In this document: piece after piece, positions 42,249 to 50,679 of the stretch | Position numbering within the stretch: position 1 is the first letter of the stretch | Layout of the letters: the number at the start of each line of letters is the position of its first letter | The notes under the pieces: model-generated | Databases searched by the model: none | What the model was told of the DNA's origin: nothing | The model's input: only the letters and a program-made list of their open reading frames with translations | Source of the DNA: Aliitabrizicola sp041905595 | Lineage (GTDB): Bacteria > Pseudomonadota > Alphaproteobacteria > Rhodobacterales > Rhodobacteraceae | Reading direction: 5' to 3' | Length of the DNA: 64,000 bases | Assembly: GCA_041905595.1 (NCBI GenBank) | Contig: JAYRKT010000007.1 | Coordinates: 1 to 64,000 of the forward strand | Made by a program: the position numbers and the translations under genes

Positions 42249-43880
42249 TCAGGTCGCCAGTTGAGCCGTACACGGCACAAAGGCCGCGAACATCTGCCGC
42301 TGCGCGGCCCAGCTGAGCGGCATCTCGCCCTCCATCAGCGCGGCCAGGTTGAGGCCCCGGGGCTGCGTGCCGGCGAGGATCGCCTGCTGCAGGTCCGGCG
42401 CCAGGAAGGCGAGCCGGATCAGCCGGCGGCGATGCGAGGTCCCGGGGGCGGCGTCGAGGACGGGTCCTCCGCGCGGATCGCGCCCGATCAGGCGATGCGC
42501 GGCACGCAAGGCGGCGATCAGGACGGGATCGGCCGTGCGCGGCTCCGCCGTGGCACCGATCACTTCGGTGCGACCGCCGCGGGAGGCGAGCCGCCGCGGC
42601 AGGCTGAGGATCGTCCGCGTAGAATCGGCCGGATCGGGTTCCGCCTGCGCGCCGGGACCGAGCAGGGCCTGCAGCCGGCGGGAGCAGGGAGCGGCCAGGG
42701 TGAGGTCGAGCCCGTCCCGGCGCAGCACGACCCGGAGAATACTGGCCAGCGGATCATCGGGGCTGCCTGCGGCTTCGGGACCGAGCCGGGTGAGCGCAGT
42801 CGCGAGCACCTCTTCCAGCGCCGGCGCCGAGACGCGCCGTGGTGTCTCCCCGCCCGGTCGTCGGCGCTGCCCCTGCTGCAACGGGGCCGAGACGTAGTAG
42901 CGATAGAGCTTGCCGCCCTTGCCATAGGCGAAGGTCGGCGACATCGGCTGGCCATCGGCATCGAAGATGCGCCCGGTCAGGGCAGACCGCGCCCCCGCGC
43001 CCAGCGCCGTGTTCCGCCGCCGGGCATTGGCGTCGAGCCGGGCCTGCACGGCGTCGAAGTCATCGCGCTCGACGATCGCTTCGTGCAGGCCGGGATGGTG
43101 GCCGCCGCGATGCGGGATCTCGCCCAGATAGAGGCGGTTACGCAGGAGGTGAAACAGCGCGCCGCGACTGAAGGGCCTGCCCCCGCTGATCCGGCCCGTG
43201 CGACTGACGCGGGTCCGGGACCGCACGCCCTCCTCCTGCAGCTGCGCGGCGAGGGCATGAACCGAGCCGAGGTCGAGATAGAGCGCGAAAATCCGCCGCA
43301 CTGCGGTCGCCCCGGTGTCGTTCACCATCAGGCTGCGGCTGCCTGCGGCGGGCGGGTCATAGCCAAGGGGCGGCCTGCCGCCCATCCACATGCCGCGCGC
43401 CTTCGAGGCGGCGATCTTGTCGCGGATCCGCTCGCCGGTCACCTCGCGCTCGAACTGCGCGAAGGACAGGAGCACGTTCAGCGTCAGTCGCCCCATGCTG
43501 GAGGTGGTGTTGAAGGCCTGGGTCACCGAGACGAAGCTCACCCCGTGGCGGTCGAAGATCTCGACCATGCGGACAAAATCGGCGAGCGACCGGGTCAGCC
43601 GGTCGATCTCGTAGACCACCACCACGTCGACGCGGCCGGCGGCGATATCGGCGAGCAGTCGTCGCAAGGCGGGGCGCTCCATTGTTCCCCCAGACCAGCC
43701 ACCATCGTCATAGCGCACCGGCAGCGCGGCCCAGCCCTCCCCCGACTGGCTGCGGACGTAGGCCGCACAGGCCTCGCGCCGCGCATCGAGTGAGTTGAAT
43801 GCCTGGTCGAGACCCTCGTCGGAACTCTTGCGAGTATAGAGCGCGCAGCGGCGCCTCTGGGGTCTCGCAATGGCCGTCAT
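42249..43880 (-). CDS. Large serine recombinase (resolvase family)
   Basis: 543 aa from the ATG at 43880 (MTAIARPQRRRCALYTRKSSDEG), which overlaps the DUF2924 stop by four bases. Catalytic domain: YTRKSSDEGLDQAFNSLDAR with the nucleophile Ser (one of the RKSSDE pair), VVVYEIDRLTRSLADF, and ERIRDKIAASKARGMWMGG. The recombinase domain with GYDPPA follows, then a zinc-ribbon-like region lacking an obvious Cys cluster, and a long C-terminal part. Probably integrates or excises the island. The reading frame is intact. Confidence 0.92.
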   Translation of the reverse strand: MTAIARPQRRRCALYTRKSSDEGLDQAFNSLDARREACAAYVRSQSGEGWAALPVRYDDGGWSGGTMERPALRRLLADIAAGRVDVVVVYEIDRLTRSLADFVRMVEIFDRHGVSFVSVTQAFNTTSSMGRLTLNVLLSFAQFEREVTGERIRDKIAASKARGMWMGGRPPLGYDPPAAGSRSLMVNDTGATAVRRIFALYLDLGSVHALAAQLQEEGVRSRTRVSRTGRISGGRPFSRGALFHLLRNRLYLGEIPHRGGHHPGLHEAIVERDDFDAVQARLDANARRRNTALGAGARSALTGRIFDADGQPMSPTFAYGKGGKLYRYYVSAPLQQGQRRRPGGETPRRVSAPALEEVLATALTRLGPEAAGSPDDPLASILRVVLRRDGLDLTLAAPCSRRLQALLGPGAQAEPDPADSTRTILSLPRRLASRGGRTEVIGATAEPRTADPVLIAALRAAHRLIGRDPRGGPVLDAAPGTSHRRRLIRLAFLAPDLQQAILAGTQPRGLNLAALMEGEMPLSWAAQRQMFAAFVPCTAQLAT

Positions 43881-44296
43881 GCCGACCTCGCCTCGCGCAG
43901 ACCGAAGAACCGCGGTCCGTTCCAGCGGGTCCCGGTGGCGGCACTCGCCACGGTTGACAGGCTCGGGTAAAGCGCGCCCTGCCAGCGAAACCCCGCCGCC
44001 TCGACCACCACCTCGATGCGCTGGCCCTGCCAGTCTCGGGCAAGGACGGCCCCGACACCGAACTGGCGGCCCTCGGCCTCGACGGGTCCGCGGGCGGCAA
44101 GCCGGCGCCGGGTCTCGCGGTCGAGGCCGCCGAAGGCCTCGGCCTGCAGCCGCCAGGCCAGCAGCAAGCGCAGGAGCTCGGGCGAGCGGAGCCGCGGTGG
44201 GCGCCCGAAGCACGCCTGCCATGCGGCGCGCAGGCCCTCGAGATCGAGCGCCGCGAGGCCTGCTACCTCGGCCTCGACATCGGCCGGCCGCCTCAT
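43877..44296 (-). CDS. DUF2924 protein
   Basis: 139 aa. DUF2924 pattern: AALDLEGLRAAWQACFGRPPRLRSPELLRLLLAWRLQA, RLAARGP, VLARDWQGQRIEVVVEAAGFRWQGALYPSLSTVASAATGTRWNGPRFFGL (family core from about residue 85). Probably DNA-associated; always found before a serine recombinase in such islands. Overlaps genes on both sides by four bases, so translation of the three leftward genes is coupled. Confidence 0.88.
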   Translation of the reverse strand: MRRPADVEAEVAGLAALDLEGLRAAWQACFGRPPRLRSPELLRLLLAWRLQAEAFGGLDRETRRRLAARGPVEAEGRQFGVGAVLARDWQGQRIEVVVEAAGFRWQGALYPSLSTVASAATGTRWNGPRFFGLREARSA

Positions 44297-44565
44297 GCGA
44301 CACCCCCGAGCCGGTAGCGCCGGATGCCGTCGACCGTCTCGGCGGTGATGGCGTGGCCGTTCCGGCGCAGCGCCCCGGCCAGCGCGCCGCGCACCGAATG
44401 GGCCTGCCAGCCGGTGGCGGCGACGAGTTCGGCCAGCGTGGCGCCCGCGGGGCGACCGAGCAGCGCCAGCATCAGGTCCAGCTTCGAGGGTGCCCGTGCG
44501 GTGGTCGGGGCCTGCTTCGTTGCGGGTTCGGCGGAACAATCGGCGCCTGTTCTGCTTCTTGTCAT
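44293..44565 (-). CDS. DUF3489 protein (winged-helix-like)
   Basis: 90 aa; GGAGG eight bases before the ATG at 44565. SKLDLMLALLGRPAGATLAELVAATGWQAHSVRGALAGALRR fits a small winged helix for DNA binding (QAHSVRGAL recognition helix), followed by RYRLGGVA. First gene of the leftward recombinase transcript; could be its regulator or a recombination directionality factor. The family function is not established. Confidence 0.87.
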   Translation of the reverse strand: MTRSRTGADCSAEPATKQAPTTARAPSKLDLMLALLGRPAGATLAELVAATGWQAHSVRGALAGALRRNGHAITAETVDGIRRYRLGGVA

Positions 44566-44767
44566 CTGTGGATCCTCCGGTTCGGGGGCGGATCCCTCCG
44601 CCCGTACCGGGCCGGGCCCGGACGGCCGGGCTTCGACGTCCAGTACCACTCCTTCGCGCCGGCAAGTCCAGTCGGATCGCGGCTTTCCCCTGCGAAGGGG
44701 GGAAACGATTGCAGGCGTCCTGATGCTACCATATCTTGTGGTCGGTTCCTGGTGAGAGGCTATCCCA

Positions 44768-46042
44768 ATGACGAGTGGACCGATCCCGACCCCTGTGCTG
44801 GAAGTGCGGCAGCGGCCCTTGAGCGCCTTGATCCCCGCGCTGCAGAATGCCCGCACCCATCCCAAACGGCAGATCGAGCAGATCAGGGCCTCGATCGCCG
44901 AGTTCGGCTTCACCAATCCGATCCTCGACGATCCGGCGGGCAACGTGATTGCCGGCCACGGCCGCCTCCTGGCGGCCAAGGCGATGGGGCTCGCGACGGT
45001 GCCGGTGATCGAACTGGCCGGTCTCAGCGACGCCCAGGTCCGGGCGCTCCGGATCGCCGACAACAAGATCGCCCTCAATGCCGGCTGGGACATCGAGATC
45101 CTGCAGACCGAACTGGCGGAGCTCAGCACCATCGACATCGGTCTCGATCCGACGCTGACCGGCTTTACCACCGGCGAGATCGACGTGATCCTGAAAACCG
45201 CGGAGGATCCCGATGACGCGGTGATCCCGGCGGTGCCGGTCACGCCGCGAACCCGGCCCGGCGACATCTGGATCTGCGGCGAACACCGCATCGGCTGCGG
45301 CGACAGCCGCGATCCCGCCTTCCTGGCCCAGGTGCTCGGCCCGGGAACGACGGTCGATGTCGCCTTCCTCGATCCGCCCTACAATGTGCGGATCAGCGGC
45401 CATGCCAATGCCAAGGGCCGCCACCGCGAGTTCGCCATGGCCTCTGGCGAGATGACCGAGACCGAGTTCCGCGCCTTCCTGGCCGCAACCCTCGGGGCGG
45501 CGGTGGCGGTGTCGCGCGACGGCGCGATACACTTCATCTGCATGGACTGGCGGCACATGGACGATGTCTCGGCCGTCGGGCGCGGGCTTTATGGCGCGCT
45601 CATCAACCTCTGCATCTGGAACAAGTCCAATGCCGGCATGGGCTCGCTCTACCGCTCCAAGCACGAACTGGTCTTCGTCTACCGGGTCGGCGAGGCCCCC
45701 CATCTCAACATGGTCGAACTCGGCCGCCATGGCCGCAACCGCACCAATGTCTGGGACTATGCCTCGGTGAACTCGCTGCGCGGCAGTCGCAGCGAGGACC
45801 TGGCGCTGCATCCGACGGTGAAGCCGACCGCGCTGGTCGCCGATGCGATCCGCGACGTGACCCGGCATGGCGACGTGGTGCTCGATCTCTTCCTCGGCTC
45901 CGGGACCACGCTGATTGCCGCCGAACGCAGCGGCCGGCGGTTCCGCGGTCTCGATATCGATCCGGCCTATGTCGATGTGGCGATCGACCGGTGGGCTGCG
46001 CTCACCGGCCAGGAGCCGCGTCGCGCGGAGGCGGAGACATGA
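44768..46042 (+). CDS. ParB-like/DNA methyltransferase fusion
   Basis: 424 aa. Residues ~10-100 are a ParB/Srx-type domain (NARTHPKRQIEQIRASIAEFG, VIAGHGRLLAAKAMG). From ~145 a DNA (N4-cytosine or N6-adenine) methyltransferase follows: DPPY motif FLDPPYNVRI, then LHPTVKPTALV and the SAM loop VVLDLFLGSGTTL, i.e. beta-class order. Typical of phages and islands, where it may protect DNA or modify transcription. No cognate restriction enzyme nearby. Coupled to the first DUF5681 gene (ATGA). Confidence 0.92.
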   Translation: MTSGPIPTPVLEVRQRPLSALIPALQNARTHPKRQIEQIRASIAEFGFTNPILDDPAGNVIAGHGRLLAAKAMGLATVPVIELAGLSDAQVRALRIADNKIALNAGWDIEILQTELAELSTIDIGLDPTLTGFTTGEIDVILKTAEDPDDAVIPAVPVTPRTRPGDIWICGEHRIGCGDSRDPAFLAQVLGPGTTVDVAFLDPPYNVRISGHANAKGRHREFAMASGEMTETEFRAFLAATLGAAVAVSRDGAIHFICMDWRHMDDVSAVGRGLYGALINLCIWNKSNAGMGSLYRSKHELVFVYRVGEAPHLNMVELGRHGRNRTNVWDYASVNSLRGSRSEDLALHPTVKPTALVADAIRDVTRHGDVVLDLFLGSGTTLIAAERSGRRFRGLDIDPAYVDVAIDRWAALTGQEPRRAEAET

Positions 46043-46653
46043 GCAGGCCAGTGAAGGGCAAGACCGGGAGCAGGATGGCGACGGGGAAGACCCCGGCGGC
46101 GGACCAGGCCGCGGGCGGGCGGTTCCGCAAGGGCCAGAGCGGCAATCCGAAGGGACGGCCGCGCAAGTCCCCCGCGCCCCCCGGCTCGGCCTTCGACATC
46201 GTGATCGAGCGCACCCTGACCGTCACCCGCCATGGCCAGCCGCGCGAGATTACCATGGAGGAGGCGCTGCAGCATCGCACCTACCAGGATGCCATCGCAG
46301 GCAAGCGCACAGCACAGCGCGAAGTGCTGAAGTGGATCCGCAAGCGCGAGGACTGGCTGGCCAGGCAGGCGAACCGCAGGATCCTGCAGCCGATCACCCG
46401 GCTGAGTTCCGGGGATCCGGCCAATGCTGATGCCGCCCTGCTGCTTCTCGGCATCGCGACTCGCGACGACAGCTGGGACACAAGCGATCCGGCCGACCTG
46501 CGGCTCAGGCTGGAACCCTGGGCGGTGCAGGCCGCCCTGGCGCGGCGGCGCGCGGCCGGGCCCCTGTCCGCCGGCGACATCGCCCACATTGTCCGCTGCA
46601 CCCGCGATGCCGAGATGCTGGACTGGCCACGGGGCGCGCGACATGAGCGCTGA
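46039..46653 (+). CDS. DUF5681 protein (copy 1)
   Basis: 204 aa. N-terminal GGRFRKGQSGNPKGRPRKSP is the DUF5681 signature; the rest is helical and charged (VLKWIRKREDWLARQANRR). Start overlaps the methyltransferase stop. Such genes usually lie just before phage terminase and may be DNA-binding packaging accessories; that role is inferred. Confidence 0.88.
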   Translation: MSRPVKGKTGSRMATGKTPAADQAAGGRFRKGQSGNPKGRPRKSPAPPGSAFDIVIERTLTVTRHGQPREITMEEALQHRTYQDAIAGKRTAQREVLKWIRKREDWLARQANRRILQPITRLSSGDPANADAALLLLGIATRDDSWDTSDPADLRLRLEPWAVQAALARRRAAGPLSAGDIAHIVRCTRDAEMLDWPRGARHER

Positions 46654-47251
46654 CGAGGACGCCGATGCGGCAGACGGCACGCGCAAGAATGAGGCGCCTC
46701 CCCCGGCGGTCGGGCATCGCCGGCCGCCGCTCTCGACCCGCTTTGTCAAGGGCCAGAGCGGCAACCCCAAGGGTCGACCGAGGGGCCGTTATCGCGAGGC
46801 GCCCTTCGAGGCGGTGCTTGGCCAGCGCGTCACGATCCGCGACGGCGCTTCCGAACGCCAGGTGACCGCGGCCGAGGCCTTCCTGCTGCAGCTGGCCAAG
46901 CGCGGGCTCGAGGGCGATGGCATCGCCGCCCGTGCCGCGATGGCGGCGATCGAAGGCGCGGCGGAGCAGCAGGGCAGTGACGCCGCCCAGATCGATACCA
47001 TCATCCTAGACTTCGTCCGCCCGGGTAGCGTCAACGCCGCGCTAGAGCCCCTACGCATGGCCCGCAAGCTCGATCCCTACCGCCCGACCGCCCGCATGAT
47101 GCTCGAATCCTGGCTCGTCGAGGCCGCCCTCGCCCGCCTTGGCCCCCGCCGGCTCACCCGCGACGAGCAGACCGTCGTCCTCAGGGCGACGCGCCTGCCC
47201 CACAACGTCGTCTGGCCGAACTGGTGGGAAGCGGATCTCAGGGATAGGTGA
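46643..47251 (+). CDS. DUF5681 protein (copy 2)
   Basis: 202 aa; starts 11 bases inside copy 1. Signature STRFVKGQSGNPKGRPRGRY at residues ~31-50. The remainder differs from copy 1 but shares the layout (AEAFLLQLAKRGLEGDG, LESWLVEAALARLG). After its stop the phage-like gene order breaks off; no terminase follows. Confidence 0.86.
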   Translation: MSADEDADAADGTRKNEAPPPAVGHRRPPLSTRFVKGQSGNPKGRPRGRYREAPFEAVLGQRVTIRDGASERQVTAAEAFLLQLAKRGLEGDGIAARAAMAAIEGAAEQQGSDAAQIDTIILDFVRPGSVNAALEPLRMARKLDPYRPTARMMLESWLVEAALARLGPRRLTRDEQTVVLRATRLPHNVVWPNWWEADLRDR

Positions 47252-47533
47252 CAAGGGGATGGAAATGCAGCTGTCCTGTAGCACAAGATTTGGGCCTTCG
47301 GCGAGGTGGCAAGTGCCCAACCATGAGTGGATTGATCGCTATGACTTCGACGCGATCCCGCTCGATCGCGACATCATCTGATGGGAGCGAGCGAACTCAG
47401 GCGGTACGATGCGTACCCTGCTCGCCCTTCTGATCGGGAAACACATTACCTCATCTATCCCCACGTTGCGCCGTGCGCCAAGACCTGACAGAGACGAGTT
47501 AGGATTAGTTTGATAACACATGTGACAACGCTC

Positions 47534-47947
47534 TCATGACCGTTCGACCATGCTGTCATCCGGTTCGTCGCAAGGGCTTTCGTCTTCAGTCGTTCCCGCC
47601 TGATCAAGCAATCGCTGCAAAAGACGGACCAGTTCGCCTTCATCCAGGTTTTCCACGCCCACGAAGCGGTTGTCCCCATTGCTTGCCAGAATGAGTTCGT
47701 CCAGCTTGGCCTGAACCGCGCGATTGTCCCGGTTCTGGGCATTCTGCAGCAGGAAGACCATAAGGAAGGTGACGATGGTCGTCCCGGTATTGACGATCAT
47801 CTGCCAGGTCTCGCTGAAGCCGAAAACCGGTCCTGTACCGGCCCAGATCAGGATCAGGACCAATGCGCACATGAAGGCTGCGGGTCGGCCCGATGCGTCG
47901 GCGACCTGGGATGAAAAGCGAAGAAATAGGCTTGGCCGTGACGGCAT
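47534..47947 (-). CDS. Low-affinity iron permease family membrane protein
   Basis: 137 aa from the ATG at 47947 (MPSRPSLFLRFSSQVAD). Two helices (AAFMCALVLILIWAGTGPVFG and MIVNTGTTIVTFLMVFLLQNAQNRD) with the NTGTTIVTFLMVFLLQN signature of the low-affinity iron permease family (Pfam Iron_permease), then RAVQAKLDELI and an acidic tail. Small bacterial members have no proven iron transport role. First gene right of the island. Confidence 0.85.
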   Translation of the reverse strand: MPSRPSLFLRFSSQVADASGRPAAFMCALVLILIWAGTGPVFGFSETWQMIVNTGTTIVTFLMVFLLQNAQNRDNRAVQAKLDELILASNGDNRFVGVENLDEGELVRLLQRLLDQAGTTEDESPCDEPDDSMVERS

Positions 47948-48046
47948 CGTGGTCCTCCGCAACAGTTTTGCGACGCCGGGTCCCAGCGCAATCCAGGAAC
48001 ACGCGGGCGATGCTAGTGGTTCCGCCCTGCTTGGGCCCCGCACTCG

Positions 48047-49240
48047 TCACACCCGACTGGACAGACCCTCGCAAGTATCGCGCACCCGCCGTAGTTCGCC
48101 GGCAAGCGGGGCATGAACCGTGCGCCCGCCCCGGCGCGGCCAATGGCCGAGCAGGCCATTTGGACAGAACCGTTCGCCACACCACCCGATATGACTGGCT
48201 ACGGGATAAAGGCAGAGCGCCTCGAGGGGTACACCCTTTGCCCGGGCGATCATGGCCTGTTCGAAGACATCCGCAAACCAGCTGGCCCGCCCCGGCCCCT
48301 CGCAACCCGTCTCAGAGATGAATAGCGGCAGCGCATAGCGGGCATGGACCGCCTGAAGCAGGTCGGACAAGGGAACATGCTCGGGGTCGGCGATGGCGAC
48401 CGGCTCCACGCGGCCATCGGTTTCCAAGGCACGCCACTGGTTGAACGGATAGTAGTTCAGTCCAATGGCGTCGATCAGATCCGGGTCACCGCCGAGGTCC
48501 GGGCGCAGTCGGTCCAGCATCATGTCGGCAGCCTCGAACTGCGCCTCGTTCATCGCTGCCGCAGCAGCGCGCCCCTCGGGATCGGAGCCCGAGGCAATCG
48601 TACGGATCAAGGGTTCGCACAGGACAATCCTGGCCCGTGGATCGACGGCGCGCAGAGCGTGAACGGCAGCGATTGCCGCCTTTGCAAGTTGCACCTTCAG
48701 CTCAAGACCGCGCCTGCGGACGAAGGGGTTCATCTCGGCGGATTCGGCCCCGGCCCAGGCCAGATAGGACATCTCGTTGATCGGGCACCAGATCGGCGGG
48801 CGGCAAGTCTCGCGCCGATGTTCTTCTGCTGCGGCCCGCGCGAAACGGGCAAAACACGTCACGAAATCCGCCGACCAGATGTCCAGTCTTTCGGGCCAGC
48901 CGTAATGCATCAAGTCCCAGATGATCTCGGTCCCCGCCCGCTCGGCGGCCTGGGCCACGGCCCGGAAGCTCCGGAAGTCATAAGCCCCCTGGGTCCGCTC
49001 GATCACGTGCCAGCGCAGGCCGTCGCGGCAGGTGCGGATGCAAAAAGACTGAAGCTGGCAAAAGTCTGAGAAGGCGGACCGGTCATGGCCTGTCTCGCGG
49101 ATCACATCGACGCGTCTGCCGCTTTTCAGCTTGTGGCTGGAGCATTCGAAACCACCCTGAAGGAAACTTTGGAATCCCGTCCAACGAGGCAGACCTGCAG
49201 GATCGGCCATCGCGGCCGCGCATGTTCGTACTGAATTCAT
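48047..49240 (-). CDS. Glycoside hydrolase, TIM-barrel (GH1/GH5-like)
   Basis: 397 aa without signal peptide. Barrel pattern: GLRWHVIERTQGAYDF, IIWDLMHYGWPE, acid/base Glu in CPINEMSYLAWAGAE, GLNYYPFNQW, and nucleophile Glu in LPLFISETGCEG. The likely enzyme class is a beta-glycosidase acting in the cytoplasm. Divergent from the glycosyltransferase and galactopyranose-mutase genes, each side having an EcfG-like promoter, so it probably processes a stress-induced galactose-containing glycan. Substrate unknown. Confidence 0.8.
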   Translation of the reverse strand: MNSVRTCAAAMADPAGLPRWTGFQSFLQGGFECSSHKLKSGRRVDVIRETGHDRSAFSDFCQLQSFCIRTCRDGLRWHVIERTQGAYDFRSFRAVAQAAERAGTEIIWDLMHYGWPERLDIWSADFVTCFARFARAAAEEHRRETCRPPIWCPINEMSYLAWAGAESAEMNPFVRRRGLELKVQLAKAAIAAVHALRAVDPRARIVLCEPLIRTIASGSDPEGRAAAAAMNEAQFEAADMMLDRLRPDLGGDPDLIDAIGLNYYPFNQWRALETDGRVEPVAIADPEHVPLSDLLQAVHARYALPLFISETGCEGPGRASWFADVFEQAMIARAKGVPLEALCLYPVASHIGWCGERFCPNGLLGHWPRRGGRTVHAPLAGELRRVRDTCEGLSSRV

Positions 49241-49304
49241 TGACTTTTTCTTAGCTCCGCCATGCTGGCGGCGTGGCAGGATCGTTCATCCGTTCCGACG
49301 GCAG

Positions 49305-49329
49305 AACATCGATCGGACAGCGATGTTCC
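49305..49329 (-). promoter_or_regulatory. EcfG-like promoter for the glycoside hydrolase
   Basis: On the minus strand GGAAC (49329-49325), 16 bases, then TGTT (49308-49305); the GTT core matches, the first base does not. About 65 bases upstream of the start codon. Confidence 0.55.
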
Positions 49330-49337
49330 CTCTCAGG

Positions 49338-49362
49338 GGAACATCGTGGCCCCCTTCCGGTT
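49338..49362 (+). promoter_or_regulatory. EcfG-like promoter for the glycosyltransferase operon
   Basis: GGAAC-N16-GGTT. Together with the opposed -35 of the hydrolase gene it forms an inverted repeat (CGATGTTCCC at 49321 and GGGAACATCG at 49337). Confidence 0.75.
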
Positions 49363-49476
49363 GTTCTCCTGATTGCACCCGCCGGCTATCGGGCCGGACT
49401 TGCGGGTGCCCTTGGATCGCCAGCCATTCGCAAAAGCAACACGCGGGCTCGGTCAAATCTCGCGAAGGAGAAATTC

Positions 49477-50679
49477 TTGAATGTTGCCATGCCCCCCCGT
49501 AACGACCTTCCACGCAGCGACGAACGCCCTTTGCTCTTGTGTCTTTCGCACCTGCGTTGGGATTTTGTCACCCAGCGTCCTCAGCACCTGATGCGGAGGG
49601 CGGCCGCCGAATTCGACGTCATCTTCTTCGAAGAGCCGGTCGCAGATCCGGAGGTGCCCGAAGAAGGCAGCTTGCGGGTGGTGCGGGATGACGGCGTCCG
49701 GGTGGCGACGCCGCATCTGCGGCCCGAGACGATTGGTGCGCCAGGTGCAAAACATCTTTTGCATCGGCTCCTGGATCGAAGCCTGTCACACAGACAGCCG
49801 ACGGTGGCCTGGTACTACTCACCCATGATGCTGTCCTTCAGCCGGCATCTGCGGCCCGTTGTGACAGTCTATGACTGCATGGATGAGCTTTCCGCCTTTC
49901 TGCATGCGCCAAAGGCACTGCGCATCTTCGAAGGCGAATTGATGGAGCGGGCCGATCTGGTCTTTACCGGAGGGGTCAGCCTTTACGAAGCGCGGAAGGA
50001 TCTTCATCCGTCGGTTCATTGCTTTCCGTCCTCGATCGACCGTGAGCACTTTGCCCGCGCGCTCGAGCCACAGCCCGACCCGGAAAGCCAGGCAGAGATC
50101 CCGCATCCGCGGGTCGGCTTTTTCGGGGTGATCGACGAACGCATGGACCTGGATCTCGTGGCCAGCACCGCGCGAGGAGCACCGGACCTGCAGTTCGTGA
50201 TGATCGGCCCGGTCGTCAAGATTGACCCGGCTGTCCTCCCCCACGCGGCAAACATTCACTGGCTCGGGCGATGCGCCTACGAGGATCTGCCAGGGCATCT
50301 CGCCCATTGGGATCTGGGGTGGATGCCCTTCGCCCTGAACGATGCAACACGGTTCATCAGTCCGACGAAGACGCCAGAATTCCTGGCGGCAGGGTTGCCT
50401 CTTGTGTCGACCGCGGTGCGCGATGTCGAACGGGGATGGGGACGCGCCGGACTCGTCGAGATTGCCGACGCAGAGACCATGATCGCAGCCCTCAGGGCCC
50501 AACTCGGCGAACCGGACCCGGTGCGGGCCAGCATGATCGATGCGGTATTGTCGAAAGGGTCCTGGAACCGGACCTGGCGCGACATGTCTGACCTGCTGAC
50601 CGATGAGCGGACCGCCGCCGCACACGCGCATCTTGCCAGTTCAATCACGTTGCCCTCTGCGTCGAGAGGGTTTGCATGA
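49477..50679 (+). CDS. Glycosyltransferase family 1/4 (TuaH-like)
   Basis: About 400 aa. Start uncertain: a TTG at 49477 has AAGGAG at ideal spacing, while the first good ATG (49489) is 18 bases from it. GT-B features: CLSHLRWDFVTQRPQHLMRRAA, YDCMDELSAF, a central SSIDREHFARAL, RVGFFGVIDERMDLDL and TPEFLAAGLPLVSTAVRDV with the retaining-enzyme Glu region. Transfers a sugar, perhaps galactofuranose given the mutase gene overlapping its stop (ATGA). Confidence 0.86.
   Translation: MNVAMPPRNDLPRSDERPLLLCLSHLRWDFVTQRPQHLMRRAAAEFDVIFFEEPVADPEVPEEGSLRVVRDDGVRVATPHLRPETIGAPGAKHLLHRLLDRSLSHRQPTVAWYYSPMMLSFSRHLRPVVTVYDCMDELSAFLHAPKALRIFEGELMERADLVFTGGVSLYEARKDLHPSVHCFPSSIDREHFARALEPQPDPESQAEIPHPRVGFFGVIDERMDLDLVASTARGAPDLQFVMIGPVVKIDPAVLPHAANIHWLGRCAYEDLPGHLAHWDLGWMPFALNDATRFISPTKTPEFLAAGLPLVSTAVRDVERGWGRAGLVEIADAETMIAALRAQLGEPDPVRASMIDAVLSKGSWNRTWRDMSDLLTDERTAAAHAHLASSITLPSASRGFA

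Larger units (their letters stand above)
42249..47251. mobile_element. Prophage-remnant or serine-recombinase island
   Basis: A block of six genes: recombinase, DUF2924 and DUF3489 leftward; ParB/methyltransferase and two DUF5681 genes rightward. This gene set is met in alphaproteobacterial prophages, where DUF5681 genes usually precede terminase. No terminase, portal, capsid or repressor gene is present, so the element looks decayed. No second copy of the tRNA-Ser 3' end was found on its right, so its ends are not defined. Confidence 0.65.

Noticed and set aside
41752..47533. tRNA-Ser as the attachment site of the island
   Set aside because: I looked for a second copy of the tRNA 3' end to the right of the DUF5681 genes and found none. 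Serine recombinases also seldom use tRNA ends. Position beside the tRNA is noted only.
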